NCBI GenBank assembly: GCA_017534425.1
Contig: JAFXWB010000054.1
Span: 1-54,422 of the forward strand
Length of the DNA stretch: 54,422 nt
Direction of reading: 5' to 3'
Source of the DNA: Bacilli bacterium
Lineage (GTDB): Bacteria > Bacillota_I > Bacilli_A > RFN20 > CAG-826
Shown: piece after piece, positions 26,169 to 35,291 of the stretch
Numbering within the stretch: the first letter of the stretch is position 1
Layout of the letters: every line of letters begins with the position of its first letter
Notes under the pieces: generated by a model
The model's input: the letters and a program-made list of their open reading frames with translations, nothing else
Databases searched by the model: none
What the model was told of the DNA's origin: nothing
Made by a program: the position numbers and the translations under genes

Positions 26169-27294
26169 ATGAAAGAGCTCCAAGAATTACGCTTAGAACT
26201 TAAAGAAGTTACTGAGATGGTAAACAGGCTCGGTGACTCTCTTTGACCTTGCTTTCTTAGATAACAAAGTTAATGAATTAGAAGCTAAGCAAAACGAAGA
26301 AGGTTTTTGGAACGACCAAAAATCAGCATTAAAAGTTATTGAAGAATATAACGACGCGAAAGAAGAACGCGACACATATCTAAAAATTGAAAAGACTCAC
26401 GAGGAGATAAAAGACTTACTTTTTGCAACCTCCGAACAAGACGAAGACATGCGTGCTTTATTAGAGGAAATGTTGGCTGATTTATCAAAAAACACCAGGA
26501 TTTTCCGACAAAAATTACTTTTTAAAGGTGAATTCGATAGGCATGATGTCACTCTTGAAATTCATTCAGGAGCCGGAGGAACTGAAGCTCAAGACTGGGC
26601 GGATATGTTATCTAGAATGTATGTTCGTTGGTGTGAAAGACACCATATGAAATTCTCAGTAGTTGATCAACAACCTGGTGAAGAAGCAGGTATCAAATCA
26701 ATCGTTTTTAACATTAGTGGCAAGAACGCATATGGTCTTCTTAAATCTGAAAAGGGAGTTCATAGATTGGTAAGAATTTCCCCGTTTGACGCAAACAAAA
26801 GAAGACACACATCATTTGCATCAGTTAACGTTGTTCCTTTATTCGATGATGATGTTGATATCACAGTTGATGATAAAGACTTAAGAATTGATACATATAG
26901 GTCTGGTGGTGCAGGCGGACAAAATGTCAACAAAGTTGAAACAGCCGTTAGAATTACTCATATTCCAACCGGAATTGTTGTCTCTTGCCAAATTGAAAGA
27001 TCACAACTTCTAAATAGAGAAACAGCGATGAAAATGTTAAAGAGTAGACTTTATCAAATGGAAGTTGAAAAAAAACAAGCTGCACTTAAAAACATTGTGG
27101 GAGAACAAAAAGATATTGAATGGGGTTCACAAATCCGTTCATATGTTTTCTGCCCATATACACTAGTAAAAGATAATAGAACAAATTATTCAGAGGGCGA
27201 TGTCGACATGGTTATGGACGGCGAGCTTGACGGTTTTATTTATGCTTATCTTGAAGATTTAGCAAGACACACAGAATTAAATAATGGAATTTAG
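26169..27294 (+). CDS. prfB: Peptide chain release factor 2, made by programmed +1 frameshift
   Basis: The first segment runs from the ATG at 26169 to CTT at 26241-26243, followed by an in-frame TGA (26244-26246). Skipping one T continues the frame at 26245 (GAC) to the stop at 27294, giving about 375 residues that begin [16 protein letters not shown]. This is the classical RF2 autoregulation: low RF2 stalls at UGA and favours frameshifting. The stop-codon tripeptide S-P-F lies in [15 protein letters not shown], and GGQ lies in [14 protein letters not shown]2 recognises UAA and UGA, showing that UGA is a stop codon here. The gene starts one base after secA and overlaps uvrB by 11 bases. A GTG at 26233 could be mistaken for its start. 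Confidence 0.97.
26232..26247 (+). promoter_or_regulatory. prfB recoding site (CTT TGA C)
   Basis: The slippery CTT (26241-26243) is followed by TGA and C, the conserved RF2 context. The internal Shine-Dalgarno-like GGTGA (26232-26236) lies four bases upstream of the slip codon. It matches the 3' part of the anti-SD target instead of the usual AGGGGG. Confidence 0.93.
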
Positions 27295-29260
27295 AAAATT
27301 TGAATTAGTCTCTAACTTTAAACCAACAGGAGATCAACCAACTGCCATTAAAGAACTTGTTGAAGGCATTAATGAAGGTAAAAAACTCCAGGTTCTTTTG
27401 GGTGCTACTGGTACAGGCAAAACCTTTACTGTTGGAAATGTTATCGAACAAGTTCAAAAGCCAACATTAGTTTTAGTTCATAACAAAACGCTTGCAGCAC
27501 AACTATATGCTGAGTTCAAAGAACTCTTCCCTCATAACAGAGTTGAATATTTCGTTTCAAACTTTGATTTCTATCAACCAGAAGCTTATTTGCCAAAGAG
27601 CGATACTTATATTGATAAGAACGCTGTTATGAATGAAGAAATTGAAATGTTGAGAACATCAGCTATTAATTCAGTCTTAGAAAGAAACGACACAATTGTA
27701 GTTGGCTCAGTTGCATCCATTTACGGATTAACAGATCCAGACGAATATAGAAGATTACTTTTTGATGTTCGTGTTGGCGAAACAATTGATAGAAAAAGTT
27801 TTATTAATAAACTCATTGATGCCCAATATCAACGTAACAATTTAGACATAAAACCAGGATATTTTAGAGTACGTGGGGATGTCATTGAAATCTGCCCGCC
27901 AATTTCAGATAACTATGTTATTAGAATAGATACTTTTGGAGATGAAGTAGAAAGCATCAACAAAGTTGATATGTTAACTGGAGAAGTAAAGGAAAGCTAC
28001 AAAACATACCCAATTTTCCCAGCATATGATCATGCTTCAACAAGAACAAGAATTGCTGAGGCTGTCTCAACTATTTCTGAAGAGTTAGAAGAACGCCTCA
28101 AATTCTTTAAAGACCAAGGAAAATTGCTTGAAGCAGAACGTCTTGAAATGAGAACAAAACAAGACATGGAGAGCATGCTCGAATTTGGAATGTGCCCTGG
28201 AATTGAGAACTATTCAAGACATATCGATAAGAGAAAAGCGGGGCAACGCCCATTCTCATTAATTGACTATTTTCCTAAGGATTTCTTGATGATAATTGAT
28301 GAATCGCACGTTTCAATTCCGCAAGTAAGAGGTATGTATAACGGCGATAGATCAAGGAAAGAAACCCTTGTTGAATACGGTTTTAGATTGCCTTCTGCAT
28401 TAGACAATAGACCGCTCAATTTTGAGGAGTTTGAATCTTTAATGCCACAAGTCATTTGTACATCAGCGACGCCAGGCGATTATGAGATGGAAAAATGTGG
28501 CAGAAAAGTTGTTGAACAAATCATTCGTCCAACAGGTCTTTTAGATCCGAAGATTGAAGTTAGAAGAACACTCGGACAGATTGATGATCTGATTCACGAA
28601 ATTAAAGAAAGAATTGCCAGAAACGAGAGAACGATGGTTGTCACTTTGACAATTAGAATGGCCGAAGACTTAACAGAATTCCTTAAGGAAAGAGGAATAA
28701 AAGTCGCATATTTGCATAATGAAACAAAGACACTAGAAAGAACCGAAATTATCTATCAACTTAGAAAAGGAAAATACGATGTTTTAGTAGGTATTAACTT
28801 GCTTCGTGAAGGACTTGATATTCCTGAAGTTTCGCTAATCACTATTCTAGATGCGGATAAGGAAGGCTTCTTACGTTCGGCTCGCTCACTTATTCAGGTC
28901 ATTGGCCGTGCTGCTAGAAATGCAAATGGTAAGGTAATTATGTATGCCGATCGAATTACAGATTCAATGGCTGAAGCAATAGGTGAAACTAATCGTAGAA
29001 GAGCAATTCAGGAAGCATACAATGATGAGAACGGAATCATCCCAACAACGATTATAAAAGAGATTCGTTCACCGCTCGGAAATACTGAAAATTCCCAGGA
29101 AATCGCCACAAAAATCAACAAACACTCAACTAGAAGTGAAATTGAAAGAGAAATTAAAAGACTCGAATCTGATATGCGTGCAGCAGCCAAGGCATATGAC
29201 TTTGAAAGAGCTGCCGAAATACGTGATATCGTATTTGAACTTAAGGCATCTCTTGAATAA
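27284..29260 (+). CDS. uvrB: Excinuclease ABC subunit B
   Basis: 658 residues. Walker A GATGTGKT (40-47), the beta-hairpin region [19 protein letters not shown], the helicase motifs DESHVS and [13 protein letters not shown], and a C-terminal UVR motif (about 620-655) that binds UvrC. UvrB verifies DNA damage in nucleotide excision repair. Its start lies inside the prfB 3' end. uvrA and uvrC are not in the window. Confidence 0.98.
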   Translation: MEFRKFELVSNFKPTGDQPTAIKELVEGINEGKKLQVLLGATGTGKTFTVGNVIEQVQKPTLVLVHNKTLAAQLYAEFKELFPHNRVEYFVSNFDFYQPEAYLPKSDTYIDKNAVMNEEIEMLRTSAINSVLERNDTIVVGSVASIYGLTDPDEYRRLLFDVRVGETIDRKSFINKLIDAQYQRNNLDIKPGYFRVRGDVIEICPPISDNYVIRIDTFGDEVESINKVDMLTGEVKESYKTYPIFPAYDHASTRTRIAEAVSTISEELEERLKFFKDQGKLLEAERLEMRTKQDMESMLEFGMCPGIENYSRHIDKRKAGQRPFSLIDYFPKDFLMIIDESHVSIPQVRGMYNGDRSRKETLVEYGFRLPSALDNRPLNFEEFESLMPQVICTSATPGDYEMEKCGRKVVEQIIRPTGLLDPKIEVRRTLGQIDDLIHEIKERIARNERTMVVTLTIRMAEDLTEFLKERGIKVAYLHNETKTLERTEIIYQLRKGKYDVLVGINLLREGLDIPEVSLITILDADKEGFLRSARSLIQVIGRAARNANGKVIMYADRITDSMAEAIGETNRRRAIQEAYNDENGIIPTTIIKEIRSPLGNTENSQEIATKINKHSTRSEIEREIKRLESDMRAAAKAYDFERAAEIRDIVFELKASLE

Positions 29261-29265
29261 AGCGT

Positions 29266-29294
29266 TTGCTTTATAAAATATATTGTGTTAAATT
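29266..29294 (+). promoter_or_regulatory. Candidate promoter of secG
   Basis: TTGCTT (29266-29271), a 17-base spacer and TAAATT (29289-29294). It matches the consensus only partly but lies correctly in the 59-base gap between uvrB and secG. Confidence 0.35.
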
Positions 29295-29319
29295 ATTCAA
29301 GCACAAAGGAGGAAACAAC

Positions 29320-29547
29320 ATGAAAGCATTAGACATTATATTCTTAGTAATTGGTCTTATTATCATTGTTTTATCCTTGCTCCAAGGCGGTAAGTCAGAG
29401 GGTGCATCTGGTGCTATTACCGGTGGCGGTATGAATGTCTTTGTTAAAACCAAAGAAAGAGGATCTGAAAAGATCATTACAATCTTAACATTCATATTCG
29501 TTATCATCTTTATGTTCTTAGCCGTATTGGCGAGCGTATTAGCATAA
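29320..29547 (+). CDS. secG: Preprotein translocase subunit SecG
   Basis: 75 residues from the ATG at 29320, which follows AAAGGAGGAA; an in-frame upstream start at 29266 has no RBS. Two transmembrane helices (about 3-22 and 50-74) flank a loop with GGKSEGASGAITGGG, the SecG signature. It is an accessory membrane subunit of SecYEG and lies 3 kb from secA. A terminator follows. Confidence 0.94.
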   Translation: MKALDIIFLVIGLIIIVLSLLQGGKSEGASGAITGGGMNVFVKTKERGSEKIITILTFIFVIIFMFLAVLASVLA

Positions 29548-29564
29548 CAAACTAATTCACAAAG

Positions 29565-29597
29565 ATATGCCTGAGAAATCGGGCATATTTTTATTTC
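29565..29597 (+). terminator. Terminator after secG
   Basis: ATATGCCTGA (29565-29574) and TCGGGCATAT (29579-29588) form a 10-bp stem with a GAAA tetraloop, followed by TTTTTATTT. The next gene has an RBS just after the T-run, so this could also act as an attenuator. Confidence 0.85.
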
Positions 29598-29611
29598 TAA
29601 GGAGGAACGCA

Positions 29612-30838
29612 ATGAAAAAAGTAGATTTAAAAAGGTATGCGTACCTTATTACAAAAGTTGGCGCGAACGTACAAAAAGGACAAGAAGTAACTGTCCACGC
29701 AAATCTAGATCAAGAAGAACTTGCAAATTACGTAGTTGAATATTGTTATAAGCTTGGCGCAAAACTTGTTACTGTTGAGTGGATTTCAGATAAATTAACA
29801 AAGACACAATACAAAAAAGCAAGTGTAAAAGCGTTATCTGAATTTCCAACTTGGAAGGAAGAAAAACAAAAACATATTAACGCTACATTACCAGCAGTTA
29901 TTTTTATTGAATCAAGTGATCCAAATGCTTTAAAAGGCGTTAACCAAAAGAAGGTTTCTGAAGTTCATAGAAATATGATTGCTAAAGTGAAACCTTATAG
30001 AGACGCGAGAGAGAATAAGTACCAATGGACTATAGCGGGGGCCGCATCTAAAGCTTGGGCAAAAAAAGTGTTCCCTGGTGTTTCAACTAGTAAAGCAGTA
30101 AGTATGCTATGGGATGCAATTATGAAAACATCTAGATGCACAGACGATCCAATTAAAGCGTGGGAAGACCACGAAAAAGATTTAGAAAAAAGAACTTCCT
30201 ATCTAAATTCTCTGAATTTAGATTATTTACATTATGAATCTAAAAATGGTACTAATTTTAAAGTCTGGTTAAATGACAAAGCTTTATGGCTAGCAGGGGG
30301 AGAAACAATAAGAGAAACAGGGGTTTCTTTTAATCCAAATATTCCAACTGAAGAATGCTTCACTTCTCCAATAGCAGGTAAAGCTGAAGGAATTGTTTAT
30401 TCAAGCAAACCGCTATCATACAACGGAGAACTAATTGAAAACTTCTCGATCAGATTTGAAGGCGGAAAAGCAGTTGAAGTAAAAGCTGAAAAAGGTCAAC
30501 ACCTATTAGAAGAAATGATTCATATGGATGAAGGCGCTTGTAAACTTGGCGAAGTTGCTTTAGTTCCTTTTGATTCACCAATCAATAACACCGGAATTCT
30601 CTTCTTCAATACTTTATATGACGAGAATGCAGCTTGCCATTTAGCATTAGGTATTGGATTTAATAACTGTATTAAAGATTTTGAAAAATATAGCAATGAA
30701 GAAATTAAAAAGATGGGCGTTAACGATTCCGGCATCCACGTCGACTTTATGATTGGTTCAAAAGATTTAAATATTACCGGTTACACAAGAGATGGTAAAC
30801 AAGTTCCAATCTTCCGAAACGGCAATTGGGCATTCTAA
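29612..30838 (+). CDS. M29-family aminopeptidase
   Basis: 408 residues from the ATG at 29612, preceded by AAGGAGG. It belongs to the thermophilic-aminopeptidase (M29, AmpS/PepS-like) family: NIPTEECFTSP (metal-binding glutamate), KLGEVALVP, ENAACHLALG and HVDFMIGS are family motifs. It removes N-terminal amino acids from peptides in the cytoplasm using a two-metal site. It stands alone between two terminators. The substrate preference cannot be read from sequence. Confidence 0.94.
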   Translation: MKKVDLKRYAYLITKVGANVQKGQEVTVHANLDQEELANYVVEYCYKLGAKLVTVEWISDKLTKTQYKKASVKALSEFPTWKEEKQKHINATLPAVIFIESSDPNALKGVNQKKVSEVHRNMIAKVKPYRDARENKYQWTIAGAASKAWAKKVFPGVSTSKAVSMLWDAIMKTSRCTDDPIKAWEDHEKDLEKRTSYLNSLNLDYLHYESKNGTNFKVWLNDKALWLAGGETIRETGVSFNPNIPTEECFTSPIAGKAEGIVYSSKPLSYNGELIENFSIRFEGGKAVEVKAEKGQHLLEEMIHMDEGACKLGEVALVPFDSPINNTGILFFNTLYDENAACHLALGIGFNNCIKDFEKYSNEEIKKMGVNDSGIHVDFMIGSKDLNITGYTRDGKQVPIFRNGNWAF

Positions 30839-30840
30839 TT

Positions 30841-30868
30841 TAAAAGGTGACTTTAGTCACCTTTTTGT
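30841..30868. terminator. Bidirectional terminator
   Basis: AAAGGTGACT and AGTCACCTTT form a 10-bp stem with a two-base apparent loop, flanked by A and T runs. It closes the rightward aminopeptidase gene and the leftward YolD gene. Confidence 0.85.
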
Positions 30869-31189
30869 TTAGAAACTTCCGTCGACCTCCATATCAATGA
30901 TATTTACAAAATCGAGGTTCCCATGTTCGAGAATTAGTCGTCTATTTTCTAAATCTATTCTTTTGATAGTTGAATTAATGTAATACAAATATCCATCATT
31001 AAAAAATTTAATTTTCACAACCTGACCTTTTTGGTAAGACTGAAGAACGTAATTAATCTTCTCTTTTTGATCTTCGGTAAGAATCGGCTTTGCAATCTTA
31101 TTTCTTTGGTACTTCATTTCTTCTAAGCATGTTGCTTGTTCAATCAAAGAGGAATATGGGGCCCATTTTTTCATTCCACGATCACTCAT
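30869..31189 (-). CDS. YolD-like protein
   Basis: 106 residues. The N-terminus DRGMKKWAPYSSLIEQ matches the YolD pattern (DRG..KW.P...L.E). The rest is a small beta-rich domain. YolD-like proteins are encoded with UvrX-type Y-family polymerases in Bacillus and are thought to regulate or assist them. The four-base overlap (ATGA) with the polymerase gene supports this pairing. Confidence 0.85.
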   Translation of the reverse strand: MSDRGMKKWAPYSSLIEQATCLEEMKYQRNKIAKPILTEDQKEKINYVLQSYQKGQVVKIKFFNDGYLYYINSTIKRIDLENRRLILEHGNLDFVNIIDMEVDGSF

Positions 31190-32430
31190 TTATGGTGTCC
31201 TCCTATTTGGTTATGTCTTTCTTTAGCTGTACTTTCTTCAAGAAGAGATGAAGCTCTTAAGATTGTGTCTTTACCATATTTGCGTTTGAGACTATCGATT
31301 GTCTTTGTCATTTCTTTTTTCGTTTCGTCGGTATGACCAACTTCAAATAAATTGAGTTGTTCGTATTCTCCTGATTCGAGTTGAGAATAGCTAATATAAA
31401 CTGCTCTAACCTTGTGATTTCCTATGTATTTCTCATAAATTTTTAATAAATCTTCGTAGATTTTATCAGTATCATCAGTTGGATAATCAAGAGTCACCTG
31501 GTGAGCAAATCCACCCCCTTCTGAATATGTATATCTAATAGCTACTCCAAGTCTTTTAGTTGTTTTGTTATGTTCCCTAAGTCTCATTGCTAAATCATCA
31601 TTCATTTCTTTAAGTATCAATTTGCCTTCTTCTGGGGAATAGTCCTTAAAAAGGACTTGACCAATAGAGAATGATGTATCTTGAGGTATATATTTGTCTC
31701 TTAAGTTTGTGTTATCAATTCCGTTAGCGTGCTCCCAAAGTTGTTCGCCCATAATACCAAATTTTGCTTTAAGTAAATTTTTGTCAGTATTTGCGAGTTG
31801 ACCAACAGTTTCAATACCCATTGCATTGAGCTTTGTTTCATAACCAAAGGAAATTCCCCACATTTTTGTAAGAGGAGTTATCTTCCAGAGTTTATTTTTA
31901 ACATCCGCCTTAGTCCATTGGGCAATATATGGGGCACGTTTCTTAGCATCAGTATCTAAAGCGACTTTTGCCATTAACATATTGTATGAAATTCCAGCAG
32001 TCGTTATTAAACCTGTTTTTTCAGTGATTGCTTTTTGAAGTTTTCTTACAAGTTGATATGGTGTGCAGTTATATGCTTTTAAATACGGACCAAGATTAAC
32101 AAAAAATTCATCAATTGAATAAATATGAATATCGTCTTCTCCAATATAATCTAAAACAATATTTATAATCTCTGCGCTCTTTTTAACATATAAGCCCATT
32201 CTTGGTTGAGCGAAGATAAGACCTTCAATTGGGGGAAGTTCTCTTCTTCTACATCTAGATGGCACGCCTTGGTCTTTTAAAAATGGAGAAACCGATAAGA
32301 CAATTGTTCCCTCGCCTCTAGTTGGATCGCATACTACTAAAGGTGTGGTAAAAGGGTTGAGTTTTCTTTCAATGCACTCAACAAAAGCATAAAATGCTTT
32401 CATGTCAATGACAGCAATACTTCGATCCAT
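31186..32430 (-). CDS. Y-family DNA polymerase (UvrX/UmuC-like)
   Basis: 414 residues. The catalytic metal ligands lie in IDMKAFYAFVE and YSIDEFF. The palm, fingers and little-finger layout is complete and is closer to UvrX/YqjW (UmuC group) than to DinB: IYSIDEFFVNLGPY and WGISFGYETKLNAMGI. It performs translesion synthesis. Start at ATG 32430; I see no clear SD. It is followed by an overlapping yolD-like gene. No LexA box was found upstream. Confidence 0.92.
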   Translation of the reverse strand: MDRSIAVIDMKAFYAFVECIERKLNPFTTPLVVCDPTRGEGTIVLSVSPFLKDQGVPSRCRRRELPPIEGLIFAQPRMGLYVKKSAEIINIVLDYIGEDDIHIYSIDEFFVNLGPYLKAYNCTPYQLVRKLQKAITEKTGLITTAGISYNMLMAKVALDTDAKKRAPYIAQWTKADVKNKLWKITPLTKMWGISFGYETKLNAMGIETVGQLANTDKNLLKAKFGIMGEQLWEHANGIDNTNLRDKYIPQDTSFSIGQVLFKDYSPEEGKLILKEMNDDLAMRLREHNKTTKRLGVAIRYTYSEGGGFAHQVTLDYPTDDTDKIYEDLLKIYEKYIGNHKVRAVYISYSQLESGEYEQLNLFEVGHTDETKKEMTKTIDSLKRKYGKDTILRASSLLEESTAKERHNQIGGHHK

Positions 32431-32467
32431 AAATATATTTAATCAAAAATAGTAATTTTGATGAAGA

Positions 32468-33625
32468 CTATTTATTTAAAACATCTTCATACATTTTAAT
32501 AATTTGTTTAACTGAATAATCAATACTATATTTATCAGCCATTCCAACATACTTTTTAGCTTCAGCTTTTCTTTCTGCTGGGTGTGAAAGCCAATAATCA
32601 ATTTTTTCGGCTAAGTCTTTTGGATTTCTTTCCTTAAATTTGCTCATTTCAGACAATGCAAATTGACTTGTTGCGGTGTATTTACCTTTTGCAATAATAG
32701 GAACAATTCCAATTTGGATGGCTTCCATACATGATAATCCTTCAACCTCAATAAATGCGCAGTGAATATATAAATCAACATTTAAAGAAATTTTTTGAAG
32801 TTCATCTAATGAATAAAAACCAAAAATTGGTGGATTCTTAATAACTCCTCTCTCTACTAATTTATAAGCGAGATGGCGGAGCTTCTTCTTTTGCGGGCCT
32901 CTTCCTGCAAAAATAAGTTGAATATCGTTTGCGAATTTCGAGTATTTCATTGCTAAAAGCAATGTTTTTAAATCTTTTTCATTTGAGTATCTACCAATTG
33001 TGATAACGTTATATTTGCCACGTCCAATCTTTATCGCTGATTCTTTATCTTTTCTAGTTAATAAGTCCTCTCTAACAAGTCCATTAGAAATGACTCGAAG
33101 TTCAGCTTTAAAATGGTGTCTTTGAAGTCTTTCTCTGACGTTCTCGGTTGGGCATTGAACAATATCGCACTTATCAAACACAAAATGTTTCCAAATCTTC
33201 ATTGTGGTTTGATTGAATACTTTACTTTTTTGTAATCCAATAGATGCAAATAGATTTTCAGGATGTAAGTGATAAGTTCCGACAAGAGGCTTTCCTAATT
33301 TCTTAGCGATTCTACAAGTTGCCATTTGAATAGCAAAAGGCTCTTCAATATGAATTACATCAGCCCATTCTACTGCTTTAGTGATGATTTCCTCTTCTGA
33401 TTTTGAGAAAGAATACCCCTGTTTTCTCACTAATTTGTCAAAAACTGGTATGTGATAGTCTGGTAAAACAAAGTCTGGTTCTGGTCCTTCTGGATCAGGA
33501 TTCATGCCAGATAAGGTTTTAACTTCAATTCCGTTTTCAATTAGTTTTCTAACAGTTCTTCTAGCAGAGCCAGAAAGGCCGTTTCCTTTCGCATAAAAAT
33601 TATTAACAACAAATAATACTTTCAT
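32468..33625 (-). CDS. GT4-family glycosyltransferase
   Basis: 385 residues, GT-B fold. The N-terminal FYAKGNGLSGSARRTV glycine-rich loop and the C-terminal nucleotide-sugar site (FIEVEGLSCMEAIQIGIVPI, with the EX7E-type motif) identify a retaining GT4 enzyme. It resembles glycolipid synthases of the diacylglycerol glucosyltransferase type, but the acceptor cannot be decided. It lies ten bases after the GH13 gene with a GAGGAAG RBS and is probably co-transcribed. Confidence 0.88.
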   Translation of the reverse strand: MKVLFVVNNFYAKGNGLSGSARRTVRKLIENGIEVKTLSGMNPDPEGPEPDFVLPDYHIPVFDKLVRKQGYSFSKSEEEIITKAVEWADVIHIEEPFAIQMATCRIAKKLGKPLVGTYHLHPENLFASIGLQKSKVFNQTTMKIWKHFVFDKCDIVQCPTENVRERLQRHHFKAELRVISNGLVREDLLTRKDKESAIKIGRGKYNVITIGRYSNEKDLKTLLLAMKYSKFANDIQLIFAGRGPQKKKLRHLAYKLVERGVIKNPPIFGFYSLDELQKISLNVDLYIHCAFIEVEGLSCMEAIQIGIVPIIAKGKYTATSQFALSEMSKFKERNPKDLAEKIDYWLSHPAERKAEAKKYVGMADKYSIDYSVKQIIKMYEDVLNK

Positions 33626-33635
33626 AACAACTTCC

Positions 33636-35291
33636 TCAGTAATTTATATAAACACGAGTTTCATATGGTTGTAACTCGTTACTCTTATTAGAATAATTCG
33701 AAATAACTAACTTATAGTTAGATAATTCATCAATAAGTTTTTCTTTAATGATTTTATTTTTGAAATTGCTTATGACCACAACTTCTTTATCATCAAGTTT
33801 TCGTTTGTAAGCATAAACATCATTATTGTTTTTGTTTAAACAAGTGTATGTTCCGTTTTTGATAACTTCATTATTCTTTCTAAATTCAATCAATTGTCGA
33901 TAAAACTTATTAATGGACTTTTCATTTTTAAGGTCTTGTTCAGCATTTATGAATTCTTTGTTTGCGTTCACTCTAATCCAAGGTTCAACGCTCGAAAAAC
34001 CCGCAAATTCCTGATTATTCCATTGAAATGGTGTTCTTGCATTGTCTCTTGTTAAGCTAAACATATGCTTTTTGATCAAAGGTTTTAAGAAGAATATTTT
34101 TTCAGCTAGTTTATAAGTGTTTTTTACTTCAACGTCTCTTAAGTCAGCCATCGCTGTAAAATCACCATTAGTCATGCCAATCTCTTGGCCTTGATAAATA
34201 AATGGCGTACCTTGAAGCATAAAATATGTTGCACCCAACATTGTTGCAGACTCATATCTTAACTCTTTGTCGTTTGTTCCAAATCTTCCCACGCATCTTC
34301 TTTGATCGTGATTTTCAATAAATAATGAATTCCAACCACAATTAAATAGTCCGTGTTGCCACCTATCTACGACTTTTTTTAGTCGTGTCAACTTAAATTC
34401 TCTATAAAACCACTTTGCTCCAAAGAAATTATCTGTATCAGTGTGGTCAAAATTAAAGACCATTGATAATTCTTCACGCTCAGGTTTGATTAATAATTTA
34501 GCATCATCTAAAGATGAAAGGACAGTTTCACCTACTGTCATACAGTCATAATTAGATAAAACATCTTTATTTAGCTCGTGAAGATATTCATGGAGTCTTG
34601 GGCCATTTACGTAATATTGTTTACCCGCAATTGCTAAGGTTGGAAAAACAGATTTAAATCTTTGGTCTTTGCTGATTAATGTAATTACGTCACATCTAAA
34701 ACCATCAACACCCATATCTAACCAGAAACGAAGAATGTCTTTTACTTCTTCTCTAACCTTTGGATTTTCCCAGTTAAGGTCTGGTTGTCCTTTAGCAAAG
34801 AGGTGGAGGTAATAATATTCATCATCAATCTTCTCCCAGGCTTTCTCTGCAAAGAACCCAGACCAGTTATTTGGTGGTTTTTTACCGTTTTTCTTGCCTT
34901 TTTTGATTATATAATAGTCGCGATATGGTGAGTTTTTATCGGAAATTGCAGAATTGAACCAAGGGTGTTCGCTGGATGTGTGATTTACAACCAAATCCAT
35001 GATTAAACGGATACCTCGTTTGTGCATTTCATTTAACATAACCTTGAAGTCATCAAGTGTTCCAAATGGTTTATATATGTCTTTGTAATTTGAAATATCG
35101 TATCCATTATCCTCTTGAGGAGAATCATAGACAGGCGAAAGCCAAACACAGTTAACACCTAAATCTTTTAGATAGTCTAATTTTGAAATGATTCCTGGAA
35201 TGTCTCCTAAACCATCTCCGTTTGAATCACAAAAAGAGCGAGGATAGATTTGATAAATAATTGCGTCTTTATACCAATCAGTTTTCTTCAT
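33636..35291 (-). CDS. GH13 alpha-glucosidase / oligo-1,6-glucosidase
   Basis: 551 residues from the ATG at 35291, chosen because MKKTDWYKDAIIYQIYPRSF is the normal N-terminus; an upstream in-frame start would add ten residues inside the GH36 gene. Clan GH-H motifs: DLVVNHTS, DGFRCDVIT (nucleophile D), GET (acid/base E) and ENHDQRR. It cleaves alpha-glucosidic bonds in short oligosaccharides; 1,6 versus 1,4 preference is not readable. No signal peptide, so it is cytoplasmic. Its start overlaps the GH36 stop by 14 bases without its own SD, implying coupling. Confidence 0.94.
   Translation of the reverse strand: MKKTDWYKDAIIYQIYPRSFCDSNGDGLGDIPGIISKLDYLKDLGVNCVWLSPVYDSPQEDNGYDISNYKDIYKPFGTLDDFKVMLNEMHKRGIRLIMDLVVNHTSSEHPWFNSAISDKNSPYRDYYIIKKGKKNGKKPPNNWSGFFAEKAWEKIDDEYYYLHLFAKGQPDLNWENPKVREEVKDILRFWLDMGVDGFRCDVITLISKDQRFKSVFPTLAIAGKQYYVNGPRLHEYLHELNKDVLSNYDCMTVGETVLSSLDDAKLLIKPEREELSMVFNFDHTDTDNFFGAKWFYREFKLTRLKKVVDRWQHGLFNCGWNSLFIENHDQRRCVGRFGTNDKELRYESATMLGATYFMLQGTPFIYQGQEIGMTNGDFTAMADLRDVEVKNTYKLAEKIFFLKPLIKKHMFSLTRDNARTPFQWNNQEFAGFSSVEPWIRVNANKEFINAEQDLKNEKSINKFYRQLIEFRKNNEVIKNGTYTCLNKNNNDVYAYKRKLDDKEVVVISNFKNKIIKEKLIDELSNYKLVISNYSNKSNELQPYETRVYINY

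Noticed and set aside
26233-27294. prfB starting at GTG 26233
   Set aside because: The start would lie inside the recoding site. The short upstream frame from 26169 with CTT TGA C is the normal RF2 beginning.
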